From NCBI RefSeq assembly GCF_039871975.1, contig NZ_JBDPLL010000001.1: a stretch of DNA of 64,000 nucleotides; one strand, given 5' to 3'. The translations under genes were made by a program, and so were the position numbers. This DNA comes from Trichormus_B sp936914905. Its GTDB lineage: Bacteria; Cyanobacteriota; Cyanobacteriia; Cyanobacteriales; Nostocaceae. The notes below the pieces were generated by a model, which saw only the letters and a list, made by a program, of their open reading frames with translations, was not told where the DNA came from and searched no databases. Of the stretch, positions 28,508-37,096 are shown one piece after another (position 1 is the stretch's first letter; the number at the start of each line of letters is the position of its first letter).

Positions 28508-28586
28508 TTTTTATTTTGTTAATTGATATAATAGTAATTTTCCTGGGAGATTGGGGATAGTCAACTGATAAACGACAACTGACTGA

Positions 28587-28931
28587 TTAACTAATCCAAG
28601 ACCTTAATAGCCAACCGATAATCACGCCTAAACCACCAAAACGGACAACTTGCCAAAATGGTCTTTTCAGGCTATTCCAAGAAAATAACTCGCTTTCTAA
28701 GTTGAGTTCTAATAGTTGTAACTGTTTTTGAATGCGTTTTAACTCTTCCTTAATTTCTGGTGTCTGATTTTTATTTTGTTGGGGATTTTTTAATTCTTGT
28801 TGCCATTGTGCCTTTTTCTGCTGGTCTTGTTGCACTTGGGCATATCTTTCTTTCAAGAGTCGGAGGTCTGTTTCTAGTTCCTCCAGTTCCTGTTCAAACT
28901 CTAATTGCTGGTTATCTTCTAAATTAGTCAT
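28587..28931 (-). CDS. Conserved cyanobacterial coiled-coil protein with C-terminal membrane anchor
   Basis: A 114-residue protein with no named function. Residues 5-85 are a Glu/Gln/Lys-rich coiled coil (QQLEFEQELEELETDLRLLK, EELKRIQKQLQLLELNLES). Residues about 93-111 form one hydrophobic helix (VVRFGGLGVIIGWLLRSWI). A tail-anchored topology is predicted from composition. Located 80 bp downstream of asnS on the same strand, so it may be co-transcribed with it. Confidence 0.7.
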   Translation of the reverse strand: MTNLEDNQQLEFEQELEELETDLRLLKERYAQVQQDQQKKAQWQQELKNPQQNKNQTPEIKEELKRIQKQLQLLELNLESELFSWNSLKRPFWQVVRFGGLGVIIGWLLRSWIS

Positions 28932-29021
28932 TGGTGATGAATCTTTAGCTATGATGATTAAATCTTTACACTCTCCAGGCTGTTAGCCCTTGGCCTTGCC
29001 AAAGGGTAGCCACAGAGATTC

Positions 29022-30310
29022 TTAAGTAGCCCAAAAATGAACTCTTAAAAGAGTACTTAATGCGCTGCTACTAACTCCATCAACATTTAACCCCAATGTT
29101 GCCTTTACTTTTTTCAGAATATTCCTTGCTCCATTTGCATCAGCAATGTATAAATTATTAGCAGTACGATACAAGTTACACTTTAGGCGCTTTCCTGATT
29201 CTTTCAACTTGTCGGGTCTTTCACCGTATTCAGGGAGAAAATCATGATCCAAAAAGGAAGCTTTTGACCTATAGCTTTCTTCAGTCTCTACAAATCGAAC
29301 ACTGTATTGTTCACATAGTTTAGCAATACGGTTTTTGAGTCTGGCTGTAGGACTCTGAACAAAGTTTGGTTAGTTTTTGAACCTAAATTAACTCCTTCTC
29401 TTTGCCCTTTATTCCAGCCAAATACTATAATATCAATACCTTTTTCAAGACAGTAGTGAATTACTAATCTCGCTGCTTTATTTACGGTATCACGCATCTG
29501 ACGATTCCGTTTTTTAGTTCCGTCTTTCAGTAATAGCTGTTAGTCGATTACTCCAAAAACCTGGAGATTTATTCTAGTTAATATTTGATACAAGTTTATT
29601 GAAGCATTAGTTAACAGATTTTAGATGTTTACCATCAAGAACCAATAATATGCTAAAATTAGAAATAGCAAGTTAATCAATTGCTTATTTCTGTATGAAT
29701 CCCAAGACATTTATCATTGTCTAGTAGTAGTGTTGTATTTCCTTATATTTTGCCAACGAACTCAGGATAAAAACAGCGGTTACCTGCTAATATCCTCTCT
29801 TCTTTGATCTCATTAAAGCTGAGATTAGATAGCATTTTTAGCCAAAAATCTGAGATATTTAACCATCTTTTAACTGTATTACCAAGTGGAACTATGATTC
29901 TGTTTTCAACTAGCTTCAATGCTTGTTTTGAATGATATGTTACTAAAGCTAAACCACTTTTTCTGTACTTGGGTAGTATAGGTTTGTAGGTTAGTTCACC
30001 CGGCTTGTACTTGTTATCTAAAGTCTTAAAAGTTAAAAGACTTAAATGCCTCGGCTACAGAAATTAAACTTTGCTGTGCAACTTGTGAATAGAAAACGTG
30101 ATAATGCTGATTGTTTCTGTATTCGTTAGTCAAGTCAAATTTGTTAATTATATTGCATGTTTTAAAACATATTTTTCTTTTCTGCTATAGTAAATACCTG
30201 AGTTGGTTAATTTATGAGATTCAGAACAGATAAATTCTAAAATTGCCTTTAGCTCTTTGCCAGGATTAATAAGATTTTGTTGACAACTGTACAAAAATAT
30301 TACTTCCTTC
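29022..30310 (-). pseudogene. IS200/IS605-family tnpB, nearly full-length fossil
   Basis: The minus strand starts VIFLYSCQQNLINPGKELKA, ILEFICSESHKLTNSGIYYS, matching the remnant at 4668-5145. After several stops a RuvC-like segment is legible (MRDTVNKAARLVIHYCLEKG, IDIIVFGWNKGQREGVNLG), then the C-terminus FLPEYGERPDKLKESGKRLK, LYRTANNLYIADANGARNIL. TnpB is an RNA-guided nuclease of IS605-type elements, but this copy is shattered. No tnpA is seen. The right-end sequence near 28975-29020 is palindrome-rich, as expected for such elements. Confidence 0.8.
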
Positions 30311-30493
30311 CTCTTCTACAAACTGCTAATATTTTATCATTGTAGAGACTGAGGCATAAACGCCTCAACTTGCTTTCATCACCGGCTTACAAGAGATCAA
30401 GCTCTAAAAAACTTTTTGGCATTTTAGGGTTTGATTGCGGAGTTTTCAGCCTTTTTTCTTATAACTTTTAATTTTACCTTAGCACTTAGTCTT

Positions 30494-30754
30494 ATGTCTC
30501 TAACCAGTCAACTCAATAAAATCAGTACCCTAGAATTGGCGCAAGCTCTGATGGAAAGGCTAAGTATCTCTCCTAATGATTGGCATGGTCTTAAATCTAA
30601 CCGCAATGCGCGCGCTAGTGAACAATTAGCAGCTGCTATGGTGTTCCTCCTCAAAAATCAACCCCAAGAGGCACAAGCTAGGTTAGAACAGGCTGTAGGA
30701 TGGCTAGATAAGTCAATTTCAGCCCCTCCCTGTCCGACTCACGGGAAAAGTTGA
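30494..30754 (+). CDS. Small conserved cyanobacterial protein
   Basis: An 86-residue protein if started at the Met at 30494; 21 extra hydrophobic residues are possible from 30431 but look non-native. The core LSISPNDWHGLKSNRNARAS, EQLAAAMVFLLKNQPQEAQA, RLEQAVGWLDKSISAPPCPT occurs widely in cyanobacteria with unknown function. It is predicted all-helical, with a C-terminal PPCP motif. Convergent with the anti-sigma-type gene 34 bp downstream. Confidence 0.7.
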   Translation: MSLTSQLNKISTLELAQALMERLSISPNDWHGLKSNRNARASEQLAAAMVFLLKNQPQEAQARLEQAVGWLDKSISAPPCPTHGKS

Positions 30755-30787
30755 GGGTGTAGGGTCAATTATCAGTTATCAGTTTGT

Positions 30788-31237
30788 TCACCTTCGCAAA
30801 GATAATAAACGACGGGTTTCTAGTTGTTTACAAAGTCTGAGTTCTGTTCCTTTGCGGTTCCACTCTACCTGATCAAAGATTTGATGGAGAAGAGACATTC
30901 CGCGTCCGCTTTCTGATTCATCTGGTGGTAGATATTCTGTGGGATCACAGTTGCAATCACAGGATGGAGTAAAGCCGCTACCTTGGTCTGAGATAATCCA
31001 CCAATACTGATTATCTATCAAGGAAAACCGAACTACTACTAGTTTACTGGGATCAAGATTATTGCCATGTTTAGCTGCGTTTACTAGGGCTTCTTGAAGC
31101 CCTAATCGCAGTTCTGCTTGTAATGTTGTGGGAACATCTGCCAATAGTAAATCTAATATCGGACAAAGATAAAGAGTTGAGGCAAAACTAATAGTACCCC
31201 AATTACGTCCGACTAGACGGAGAGAAATGGTAATCAC
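30788..31237 (-). CDS. RsbW-like anti-sigma / serine kinase (HATPase_c_2)
   Basis: A 149-residue GHKL-type ATPase. The N-box ELRLGLQEALVNAAKHGN (near 43-60) and the G1/G2-type motifs SDQGSGFTPS and SESGRGMSLLHQIFD are visible. Such single-domain kinases bind and inactivate sigma factors or phosphorylate anti-anti-sigma proteins. No partner gene is adjacent. A Cys pair in SCDCNC at 92-96 is an uncommon insertion. The frame is intact. Confidence 0.85.
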   Translation of the reverse strand: MITISLRLVGRNWGTISFASTLYLCPILDLLLADVPTTLQAELRLGLQEALVNAAKHGNNLDPSKLVVVRFSLIDNQYWWIISDQGSGFTPSCDCNCDPTEYLPPDESESGRGMSLLHQIFDQVEWNRKGTELRLCKQLETRRLLSLRR

Positions 31238-31664
31238 AAGAGAAACCCCGTAGCTTTTAATTAGCTAGACATTAGTTTGGTGTGACAGTCACCCTGATAA
31301 AAATTGAGGTGATCATGCTGCTTTCAAACTTGCGTCTGTAAAACTAAATTTTGAAAAGGCTGCGGAGCATTGACTCTACAGATAAGTTATTATTGCTTGA
31401 TTAAAAATCGGCTGGAATAATTTTGCTGTTGCAGCAAGCAATGCTTAAAATTGCTCTTTTTGGTAAGAGTATGCAAATACTCATTTGTGGTGCCGATTTA
31501 TAATTTAGACAACTTAATTCATCTCTTTAAGAGCCTATGCAACTTAAATTTTTTTAAAGAAAAACAATTTTTATTTTTGACTTAATTAGATTTTAGCATT
31601 ATTGGTAACCACTGGACGATAAATCTCCCATTTAAGTTTTTGTAAAGAATTAATTACTCTCAGG
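31238..31664. other. AT-rich spacer between rsbW-like gene and rlmD
   Basis: 427 bp with no gene or strong hairpin seen. It probably contains the promoter of the rsbW-like gene and the terminator region of rlmD. Confidence 0.4.
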
Positions 31665-33032
31665 TTATTGCTCTCGCACGAGAAATGCTGCTGATTCGAC
31701 GTGAGCCGTTTGGGGGAAAAAGTCAGCGGGCTGTACTCTTGTAAGTTTATATAGTCCATGTTCACAAAGTAATTTGAGATCGCGGGACAGAGTGGCTACT
31801 TTACAACTAACGTAAACAATCCGCGAAGGTTTCAGGCTAAGTAAAGATTTGATAACATTAGCCTCACATCCTTTACGTGGTGGATCAAGCAATACGACAT
31901 CTGGTATACTTCCCAAGTTCGGGAGATTTTTTTCTACTAGTCCTACTTGGAATGTAACATTATTAATTCCATTATGTTGAGCATTGAAAATGGCCTGTTC
32001 CACTGCTGCTGATTGCACTTCTAAGCCAATAACTTGGCGTGATTGTTTTGCTAGGGGTAAAGTCAAAGTGCCGATGCCACAATAGGCATCAACTAAAATT
32101 TCATTACCTTGGAAATTGAGTTCTGACTGAATTACCTGTAACAGTGCTTCAGCAGTTTCGGTGTACACCTGAAAAAAGGTTTCTGGGCGTACTTGAAATT
32201 CTATGTCCGCGAATTTTTCTCGCAGATGAGGAATTCCAGCAATACAAACTGTTTCATTACCAAATATAACATTTGTGCGATCACTATTGCGATTTAGACA
32301 TACTCCCATCAACTGGGGATAACGGTGTAACCATTCCTGTGCCTGGGTTTCAATGCCTGTTAAATTCTTATCTTTCACCACCAAAGTCAGCAGCATTTCC
32401 CCTGTACGGCGACCAATGCGTAAACCTAAATAGCGAATTGATCCTTGGTGACGAGTTTCATCATAAATTGACCAGCCGCGCTTTTGGATATCTAACTTCA
32501 CCTCTGCCAATAAAGGATTTAAGCGTGAGTCTTGGACTGGACATTGATTTAAGTTAATTAGTTGGTGGCTACCTTTTTGGTAATAACCAGCTTGTACCTG
32601 ACCTGTAGGAGATATACCAAGGGGGTAAGTAACTTTATTACGATAAGCTAAAGATGAATCAGCTACTAACACGGGGTCTACAGGTGGATTAGCAAAACTG
32701 CCAATGCGTTCCAAGGCTTGAATAACTTGATTTTGCTTGGCTGTAAGTTGGTAATCATCATCAATATGTTGCCACTGACAACCGCCACATTTATCAGCAA
32801 CAATGCAACTGGGTCTAATGCGGTGTGGAGATGGGGTGAGGATTTGTTTGAGTGTACCATGAGCATACTTGGGCTTAACGTGGAGTAGCCTCACAAGAAT
32901 GCGATCGCCTGGAACTGTATCTGTAACAAAAACCACACGCTGTTCAAAGCGTCCCACACCATCACCAGCATCACTTAAATCAGAAATTTCAACTTCAATT
33001 ATTTCACCTTGCCGCCAAACTGTATTAGTCAT
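31665..33032 (-). CDS. rlmD: 23S rRNA (uracil-C5)-methyltransferase (RlmD/RumA type)
   Basis: Uses S-adenosylmethionine to make 5-methyluridine in 23S rRNA. Domains: TRAM at the N-terminus (GEIIEVEISDLSDAGDGVGR), an iron-sulfur motif CIVADKCGGCQW with a further Cys in NQCPVQDS, the SAM-binding VDAYCGIGTLTLPLAKQ, LLDPPRKGCE, and the catalytic Cys in RIVYVSCKVATLSRDL. At 455 residues it is complete. The paralogues RlmC/TrmA are close, so site specificity is inferred. Confidence 0.9.
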   Translation of the reverse strand: MTNTVWRQGEIIEVEISDLSDAGDGVGRFEQRVVFVTDTVPGDRILVRLLHVKPKYAHGTLKQILTPSPHRIRPSCIVADKCGGCQWQHIDDDYQLTAKQNQVIQALERIGSFANPPVDPVLVADSSLAYRNKVTYPLGISPTGQVQAGYYQKGSHQLINLNQCPVQDSRLNPLLAEVKLDIQKRGWSIYDETRHQGSIRYLGLRIGRRTGEMLLTLVVKDKNLTGIETQAQEWLHRYPQLMGVCLNRNSDRTNVIFGNETVCIAGIPHLREKFADIEFQVRPETFFQVYTETAEALLQVIQSELNFQGNEILVDAYCGIGTLTLPLAKQSRQVIGLEVQSAAVEQAIFNAQHNGINNVTFQVGLVEKNLPNLGSIPDVVLLDPPRKGCEANVIKSLLSLKPSRIVYVSCKVATLSRDLKLLCEHGLYKLTRVQPADFFPQTAHVESAAFLVREQ

Positions 33033-33070
33033 TAGTCATTCGATTTTGGATTTTGGATTTTGGATTTAGT
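33033..33070. repeat. 7-mer short tandem repeat (STRR) at the rlmD start
   Basis: About four imperfect copies of TTTTGGA follow the rlmD start, with a further TTTAGTGATTGAA duplication. The same type as 5385-5417 and near 44563. Confidence 0.7.
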
Positions 33071-33223
33071 GATTGAAAATTTAGTGATTGAAGATTTATT
33101 ACAATTACTTCCTTAATATTCCCCAATCCCTAATCCTCAATCCCCATCTTCCCACACCCTTCACTTCTGTACCGCGAACTGGTTAAACTAGCAAATAATA
33201 TTATTTCGAGTGATTACATAATC

Positions 33224-33709
33224 ATGACTGTAATTAGCCGAGTTATTCTACAAGCCGATGACGAACTGCGTTACCCCAGCAGTGGCGAACTCAAGAGTAT
33301 CAAGGAATTTTTGCAAACAGGCGTACAGCGGACCAGAATAGCTGCTACCCTCTCCGAAAAAGAAAAAAAGATAGTTCAGGAAGCAACTAAAAAACTTTGG
33401 CAAAAGCGCCCTGACTTTATCGCCCCTGGTGGCAACGCTTATGGTGAAAAACAACGTGCTTTATGTATCCGTGACTTTAGCTGGTACTTGCGCCTGATCA
33501 CCTACGGCGTACTTGCTGGTGACAAAGAACCAATTGAAAAAATCGGTTTGATTGGTGTGCGCGAAATGTACAACTCTCTGGGCGTTCCTGTCCCTGGAAT
33601 GGTAGAAGCTATTAATTCTCTCAAACAAGCGGCCTTAGATTTATTGGGTGCTGAAGATGCGGCTGCTGCTGCACCTTACTTTGACTACATCATTCAAGCA
33701 ATGTCCTAA
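33224..33709 (+). CDS. apcD: Allophycocyanin-B alpha-type subunit
   Basis: A minor phycobilisome core subunit passing energy to the photosystems. The 161 residues include the chromophore Cys81 in QRALCIRDFSWYLRLITYG and the C-terminus APYFDYIIQAMS. The N-terminus (ISRVILQADDELRYPSSGEL, KSIKEFLQTG) matches ApcD rather than ApcA. No other apc gene is nearby, which is usual since apcD is often monocistronic. The frame is intact. Confidence 0.93.
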   Translation: MTVISRVILQADDELRYPSSGELKSIKEFLQTGVQRTRIAATLSEKEKKIVQEATKKLWQKRPDFIAPGGNAYGEKQRALCIRDFSWYLRLITYGVLAGDKEPIEKIGLIGVREMYNSLGVPVPGMVEAINSLKQAALDLLGAEDAAAAAPYFDYIIQAMS

Positions 33710-34127
33710 TACTCAGCTTCTAATGGTTATAGCAGTATCGGACATCAGCACTCGATACCGATAAAATTCCTCATTTGATTATCACTTCCCCACACTTAGT
33801 AGTAGCTATGACAAAATATTTGTCAAGTTATTAACAAGTAGTGGGGATATTTTGATAAAAGAAGTCAGGAGTTCAGGAGTTCAGGATTATGGTTTCCACC
33901 CTATGCCTACAGCACGCTCCGCGTTCATGTAGTGTCCCGGGAGAAGCTGCACTACGTTACCCATGGCTTACGCCACGCTGCGCTATTAGTATGATATAAG
34001 TCCAAGTTTCACGCGTTTGCAGTATATCAGGAATTCAGGAGGAATAGATTATTATCCCCATTTCTCTGATCTCTCTCATCTCACCTATCTCCCCGACACC
34101 TTATTTTCTGTTACCGACGACAAAAAA
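33710..34127. repeat. Spacer downstream of apcD with REP-like palindromes
   Basis: No convincing gene. A REP-like block (GGCTTACGCCACGCTGCGCTA, 33962-33981) and GCACGCTCCGCGTTCATG lie at about 33906-33985. A weak stem TATCGG/CCGATA just after apcD (33735-33762) may be its terminator. Confidence 0.5.
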
Positions 34128-34149
34128 CCGACAGGTATAAAGCTGTCGG
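34128..34149. terminator. Small GC hairpin
   Basis: Perfect 7-bp arms CCGACAG / CTGTCGG around an 8-base loop, preceded by AAAAAA. There is no T-run on the plus strand, but read on the minus strand the six T follow the stem, so it would terminate minus-strand transcription. Confidence 0.45.
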
Positions 34150-34549
34150 CCATTAGTGTGTTCCCTATTAATGACTCGGCTAGAGTTCAGTTATCTGTGA
34201 TTATGCCAAGATGCTCACTATTAGAGGAGGATCTTAATCATGTAAAATTGTGATCGGCATCATAAAACAAAGTAACTTTAATCACTCCAATTTTACCGAA
34301 ATAATGCTTAGATTTCAGCGATTTATTAATAGAAATACACAGCGTATTTATGGAAACGGTAACAGCAACAGCGAAACAGAAGTCAACATATTTGTAATAA
34401 CTAAAATAGCTAATAGCAAATGTATATTCATTGTTTAAAAGTAATATCAAGCATACTTATTTTAAGTTTAAATACTGCTTGTACAAATCAACTATAAAAC
34501 GTGTACAGATCAACTGTGAAACCAAGAACTACGCGAAAATACCCTTATA

Positions 34550-34889
34550 GCTGAAAATACAGCCGTAGCAGCTAATCATACGTCTCAAAGAAATAGTCCG
34601 TCTCAAAAAACTACCACAATCTCTAATCTCTATTTAAGGAGAAAATACTCCTGTAACTTTGAGGGTTTATCAAGATAAAAATTTAGTAACCACTTATTTC
34701 CCTCATCCAGATTTTCTTGCTGAATCAGGATCTTCCGGTGAGGGACAATCAGTTAGATTTATTCCTAACTTTGGAGGTAACAAAAACGAAAATGCTTATG
34801 TTAATATCGCTTTTCTAAATTATTTGATAAATCCAGAACAAGTAAGAAAATTTATTAATGGAAAAAAAGGGTTAATTGCATCTATCTAA
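34550..34889 (+). pseudogene. Small secreted/lipoprotein-like hypothetical, 5' end broken
   Basis: A 76-residue open stretch (from a TTG at 34659) reads LRVYQDKNLVTTYFPHPDFL, AESGSSGEGQSVRFIPNFGG, NKNENAYVNIAFLNYLINPE and GKKGLIASI. It resembles the conserved part of small cyanobacterial lipoprotein-like proteins of unknown function. Upstream, in another frame, a Thr/Asn/Ser-rich linker is legible (AENTAVAANHTSQRNSPSQK), so a frameshift near 34635-34650 separates it from its start. A perfect hairpin follows the stop. Confidence 0.45.
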
Positions 34890-34912
34890 TAGATGGCATG
34901 TTGTGAGTCAGA

Positions 34913-34956
34913 CAACAATATTTTCCCTATTCTTGGTCAAAGGGAAAATATTGTTG
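34913..34956 (+). terminator. Perfect 16-bp-arm hairpin
   Basis: Arms CAACAATATTTTCCCT (34913-34928) and AGGGAAAATATTGTTG (34941-34956) around a 12-base loop. It directly follows the lipoprotein-like frame. No U-tract, so it may act as an mRNA stabiliser or a factor-dependent end. Not part of the ISAzo13 element, which starts at 35003. Confidence 0.55.
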
Positions 34957-35002
34957 GTGAGATTTATTTGGGAGAACAAAAAGCCAAGTATTTTACGTCA
35001 TA

Positions 35003-35865
35003 AGGATAGTGGATTAAATAACCTGTAACTGTGGTTTAGGGGTGTAATTCCATTGGGGCAAGAATTCATCAAAAACAATCTTCAGATTTGATTTGAAGTC
35101 AACAGCCACTTTTCGGCCGGTTTGATAGGTGTTATAGAGAATGGTAGTCAAGAGTTTGAGTGCAGTTCGGGTGGTTACCGTTGCCATGAGGTCTTTTACA
35201 GTCTGGACACTCTCAAAAATCAGCCCCTGACACACAGGGGAGAAATATGAGGAAAGAAACGATGCCCAATGGGATTGTACTTGGAGGTGTAGGGGGGATA
35301 ATGAGGGATGGGAATTTCCATGGCCAGTTCATTAACTAAGGCCTGTAAGTCCTGTGTGAAGATGTAATAGGGAGAACTATTGCNNNNNNNNNNNNNNNNN
35401 NNNNNNNNNNNNNNNNNNNNNNNNNNNNNNNNNNNNNNNNNNNNNNNNNNNNNNNNNNNNNNNNNNNNNNNNNNNNNNNNNNNGCTGTGTGCCGCTCCAA
35501 CACTCCCAAAACCCCTCTTCTCAGGAAGCAATCGTCTCAAAGGCTGATTTTCCTCCACCTCCGGGTTGGCGAATCCCCTCCTGGTTAACCACCTTTTCTT
35601 CCTCAAGTTCCCCCAAGCCCAACTTTCAGGTTTCCTGATGGGATAACAGCAAGCGGCGGATCTATGCCTGCCCGCCCTACCCTACTTTTAGGGCTTCAAT
35701 CGGCGCCGATATCTGGCCATCCTTATCTGACAACGACTTATACTATCGTTGTATTTTAACTTCAATTTCACCAGGGTCATGGTGCATCATCTACCAGTTC
35801 TCCATTTACCCTTTTGGTGTATAGATCTTATTGGCACTCTTACACCTTATTTAATCCACTTTCCT
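35003..35865 (-). mobile_element. ISAzo13-family insertion sequence, copy 2 (contains a gap)
   Basis: Terminal inverted repeats AGGATAGTGGATT (35003) and AATCCACTTTCCT (35853-35865), with TA on both outer sides as a likely target duplication. On the minus strand the transposase N-terminal half (IDPPLAVIPSGNLKVGLGEL, EEEKVVNQEGIRQPGGGGKS) and C-terminal half (YYIFTQDLQALVNELAMEIP, YNPIGHRFFPHISPL) flank 100 Ns. ISAzo13 transposases run ~400 residues, so more than 100 bases are missing. The C-terminal part has a frameshift at HISPLC. Confidence 0.85.
35384..35483. other. Assembly gap (100 N) inside ISAzo13 copy 2
   Basis: Placeholder gap; the flanks are the two halves of one transposase, so the missing segment is the central DDE-containing part. 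Confidence 0.99.
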
Positions 35866-36311
35866 TACCCATTTACCAGTAGAATATAGAATATGAATAT
35901 AGCTTTGGAGGAAGAGCAGATTTAATTTTAAAAAATCTGGAAATAGGTGGGTAAAGCCAATACAAACGGATGCCTACTACCACAAGTAAAAGTAACAACG
36001 ATGAGTAATAGGGTAGAGGGATAATGCTTCTGCGTAACGTAGAATCTCACACCCCTAATTTCATACTTGGAAGGGAGTAGCAGGACTTCTGTAGTCTATA
36101 GTATGCCCAAAGCCGTAGTGGAATTAGGTGCAGCGGTACAGATTTTAGTAGTTGAGGTGATCGCACAAGCTTATACAAAATCTTTAACTAAGTAGGCTAT
36201 TTCCCCAAATAAATGATTTTGAAATAATGAAATAATGATATAAATACATGGATAAGGGTTTAGCACTGCTAAACCCCTACATAATATATTGCTTTCTGCT
36301 TACTAAAATGC
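35866..36311. other. Spacer between ISAzo13 copy 2 and coxC, with a short CheB-like remnant
   Basis: No intact gene. At 36087-36195 (plus strand) the reading TSVVYSMPKAVVELGAAVQI then LVVEVIAQA resembles the extreme C-terminus of CheB methylesterase (usual form TSVVYGMPKAAxELGAAxxxLP). About 35 codons only; no upstream part is recognisable. It could be a decayed receptor-methylesterase gene cut by the IS. Confidence 0.4.
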
Positions 36312-36914
36312 CTACTGCCAAACGTAGATAAGCAGAAACAAAATAATCCAGATAACATCAACAAAGTGCCAAAACAACGAAGTTGAATTAACACCAAAGT
36401 GACCTGTATCGTAGTTACCGGGAATGAAAGAACGAATTAAAATCATGCATTGCAACAAAATCCCGGTCAAAACGTGCAAACCGTGAAACCCAGTTAACAG
36501 GTAAAACATCCCACCAAAAGTACCGGAAGTAAAGCCAAATTGTAATTCACTCCATTCCACGACTTGACCATATAAAAAGTAGCTACCCATCACCATTGTA
36601 GCCAACAAAAACAGGCGAAATCCTTGTAAATTTTGGCGCTGTAGGCATCTTTCAGCGAAGTAAATTACAAAGCTACTAGAAACCAGAATAATTGTGTTAA
36701 TTGTAGGTGCGATAGTTTCCAATCCCTCAACACCAGAAGGTAGCCAGTTAACTGTTGTGCTTTTGTAGATAATATAGCCAGCGAAGAAACTTAAAAATAT
36801 GACGCTTTCTGATAACAGAAAGATAATAAAACCAAACATTTTATTACCTTCCTCATCGTGTTCATGTTTATGGGTAAAATGATGCAATTTCTCAGGGTTA
36901 ATAGAACTATCCAT
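36312..36914 (-). CDS. ctaE: Terminal oxidase subunit III
   Basis: A 200-residue membrane protein with about five helices, the short cyanobacterial form of heme-copper oxidase subunit III. It reads FLLSESVIFLSFFAGYIIYK, FHGLHVLTGILLQCMILI and STSLFWHFVDVIWIILFLLI. Last gene of the coxB-coxA-coxC operon, 183 bp after coxA. No metal ligands are expected. Confidence 0.94.
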   Translation of the reverse strand: MDSSINPEKLHHFTHKHEHDEEGNKMFGFIIFLLSESVIFLSFFAGYIIYKSTTVNWLPSGVEGLETIAPTINTIILVSSSFVIYFAERCLQRQNLQGFRLFLLATMVMGSYFLYGQVVEWSELQFGFTSGTFGGMFYLLTGFHGLHVLTGILLQCMILIRSFIPGNYDTGHFGVNSTSLFWHFVDVIWIILFLLIYVWQ

Positions 36915-37096
36915 TGGTGAAATTCTCCTTTTGAGTTTTAAACCCAGGGTTATAAAAACAGATCAGGTATTTAGGACATCAACTAATCCTAAGAATTAGA
37001 TACTAAAAAACTTTTAGCACTGTCACCTGTCACCTGTTACCTGCTATAAAAGCAGAGGGTACACAGAGGTTTTCTGTGTCCTTCTTTTTCTCTGTA

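Noticed and set aside
34222..34241. Good Shine-Dalgarno (GAGGAGG) followed by ATG-TAA, a start-stop element
   Set aside because: Nothing downstream has an intact coupled gene; most likely the first codons of a decayed frame or coincidence.
34017..34253. 78-codon plus-strand frame after apcD
   Set aside because: Composition is Ser/Pro/Leu-rich without protein-like pattern, it spans a hairpin, and no start signal fits; not supported as a gene.
35220..35606. 128-codon minus-strand frame across the gap
   Set aside because: The frame is created by translating through Ns and mixes transposase pieces in different frames; it is part of ISAzo13, not a separate gene.
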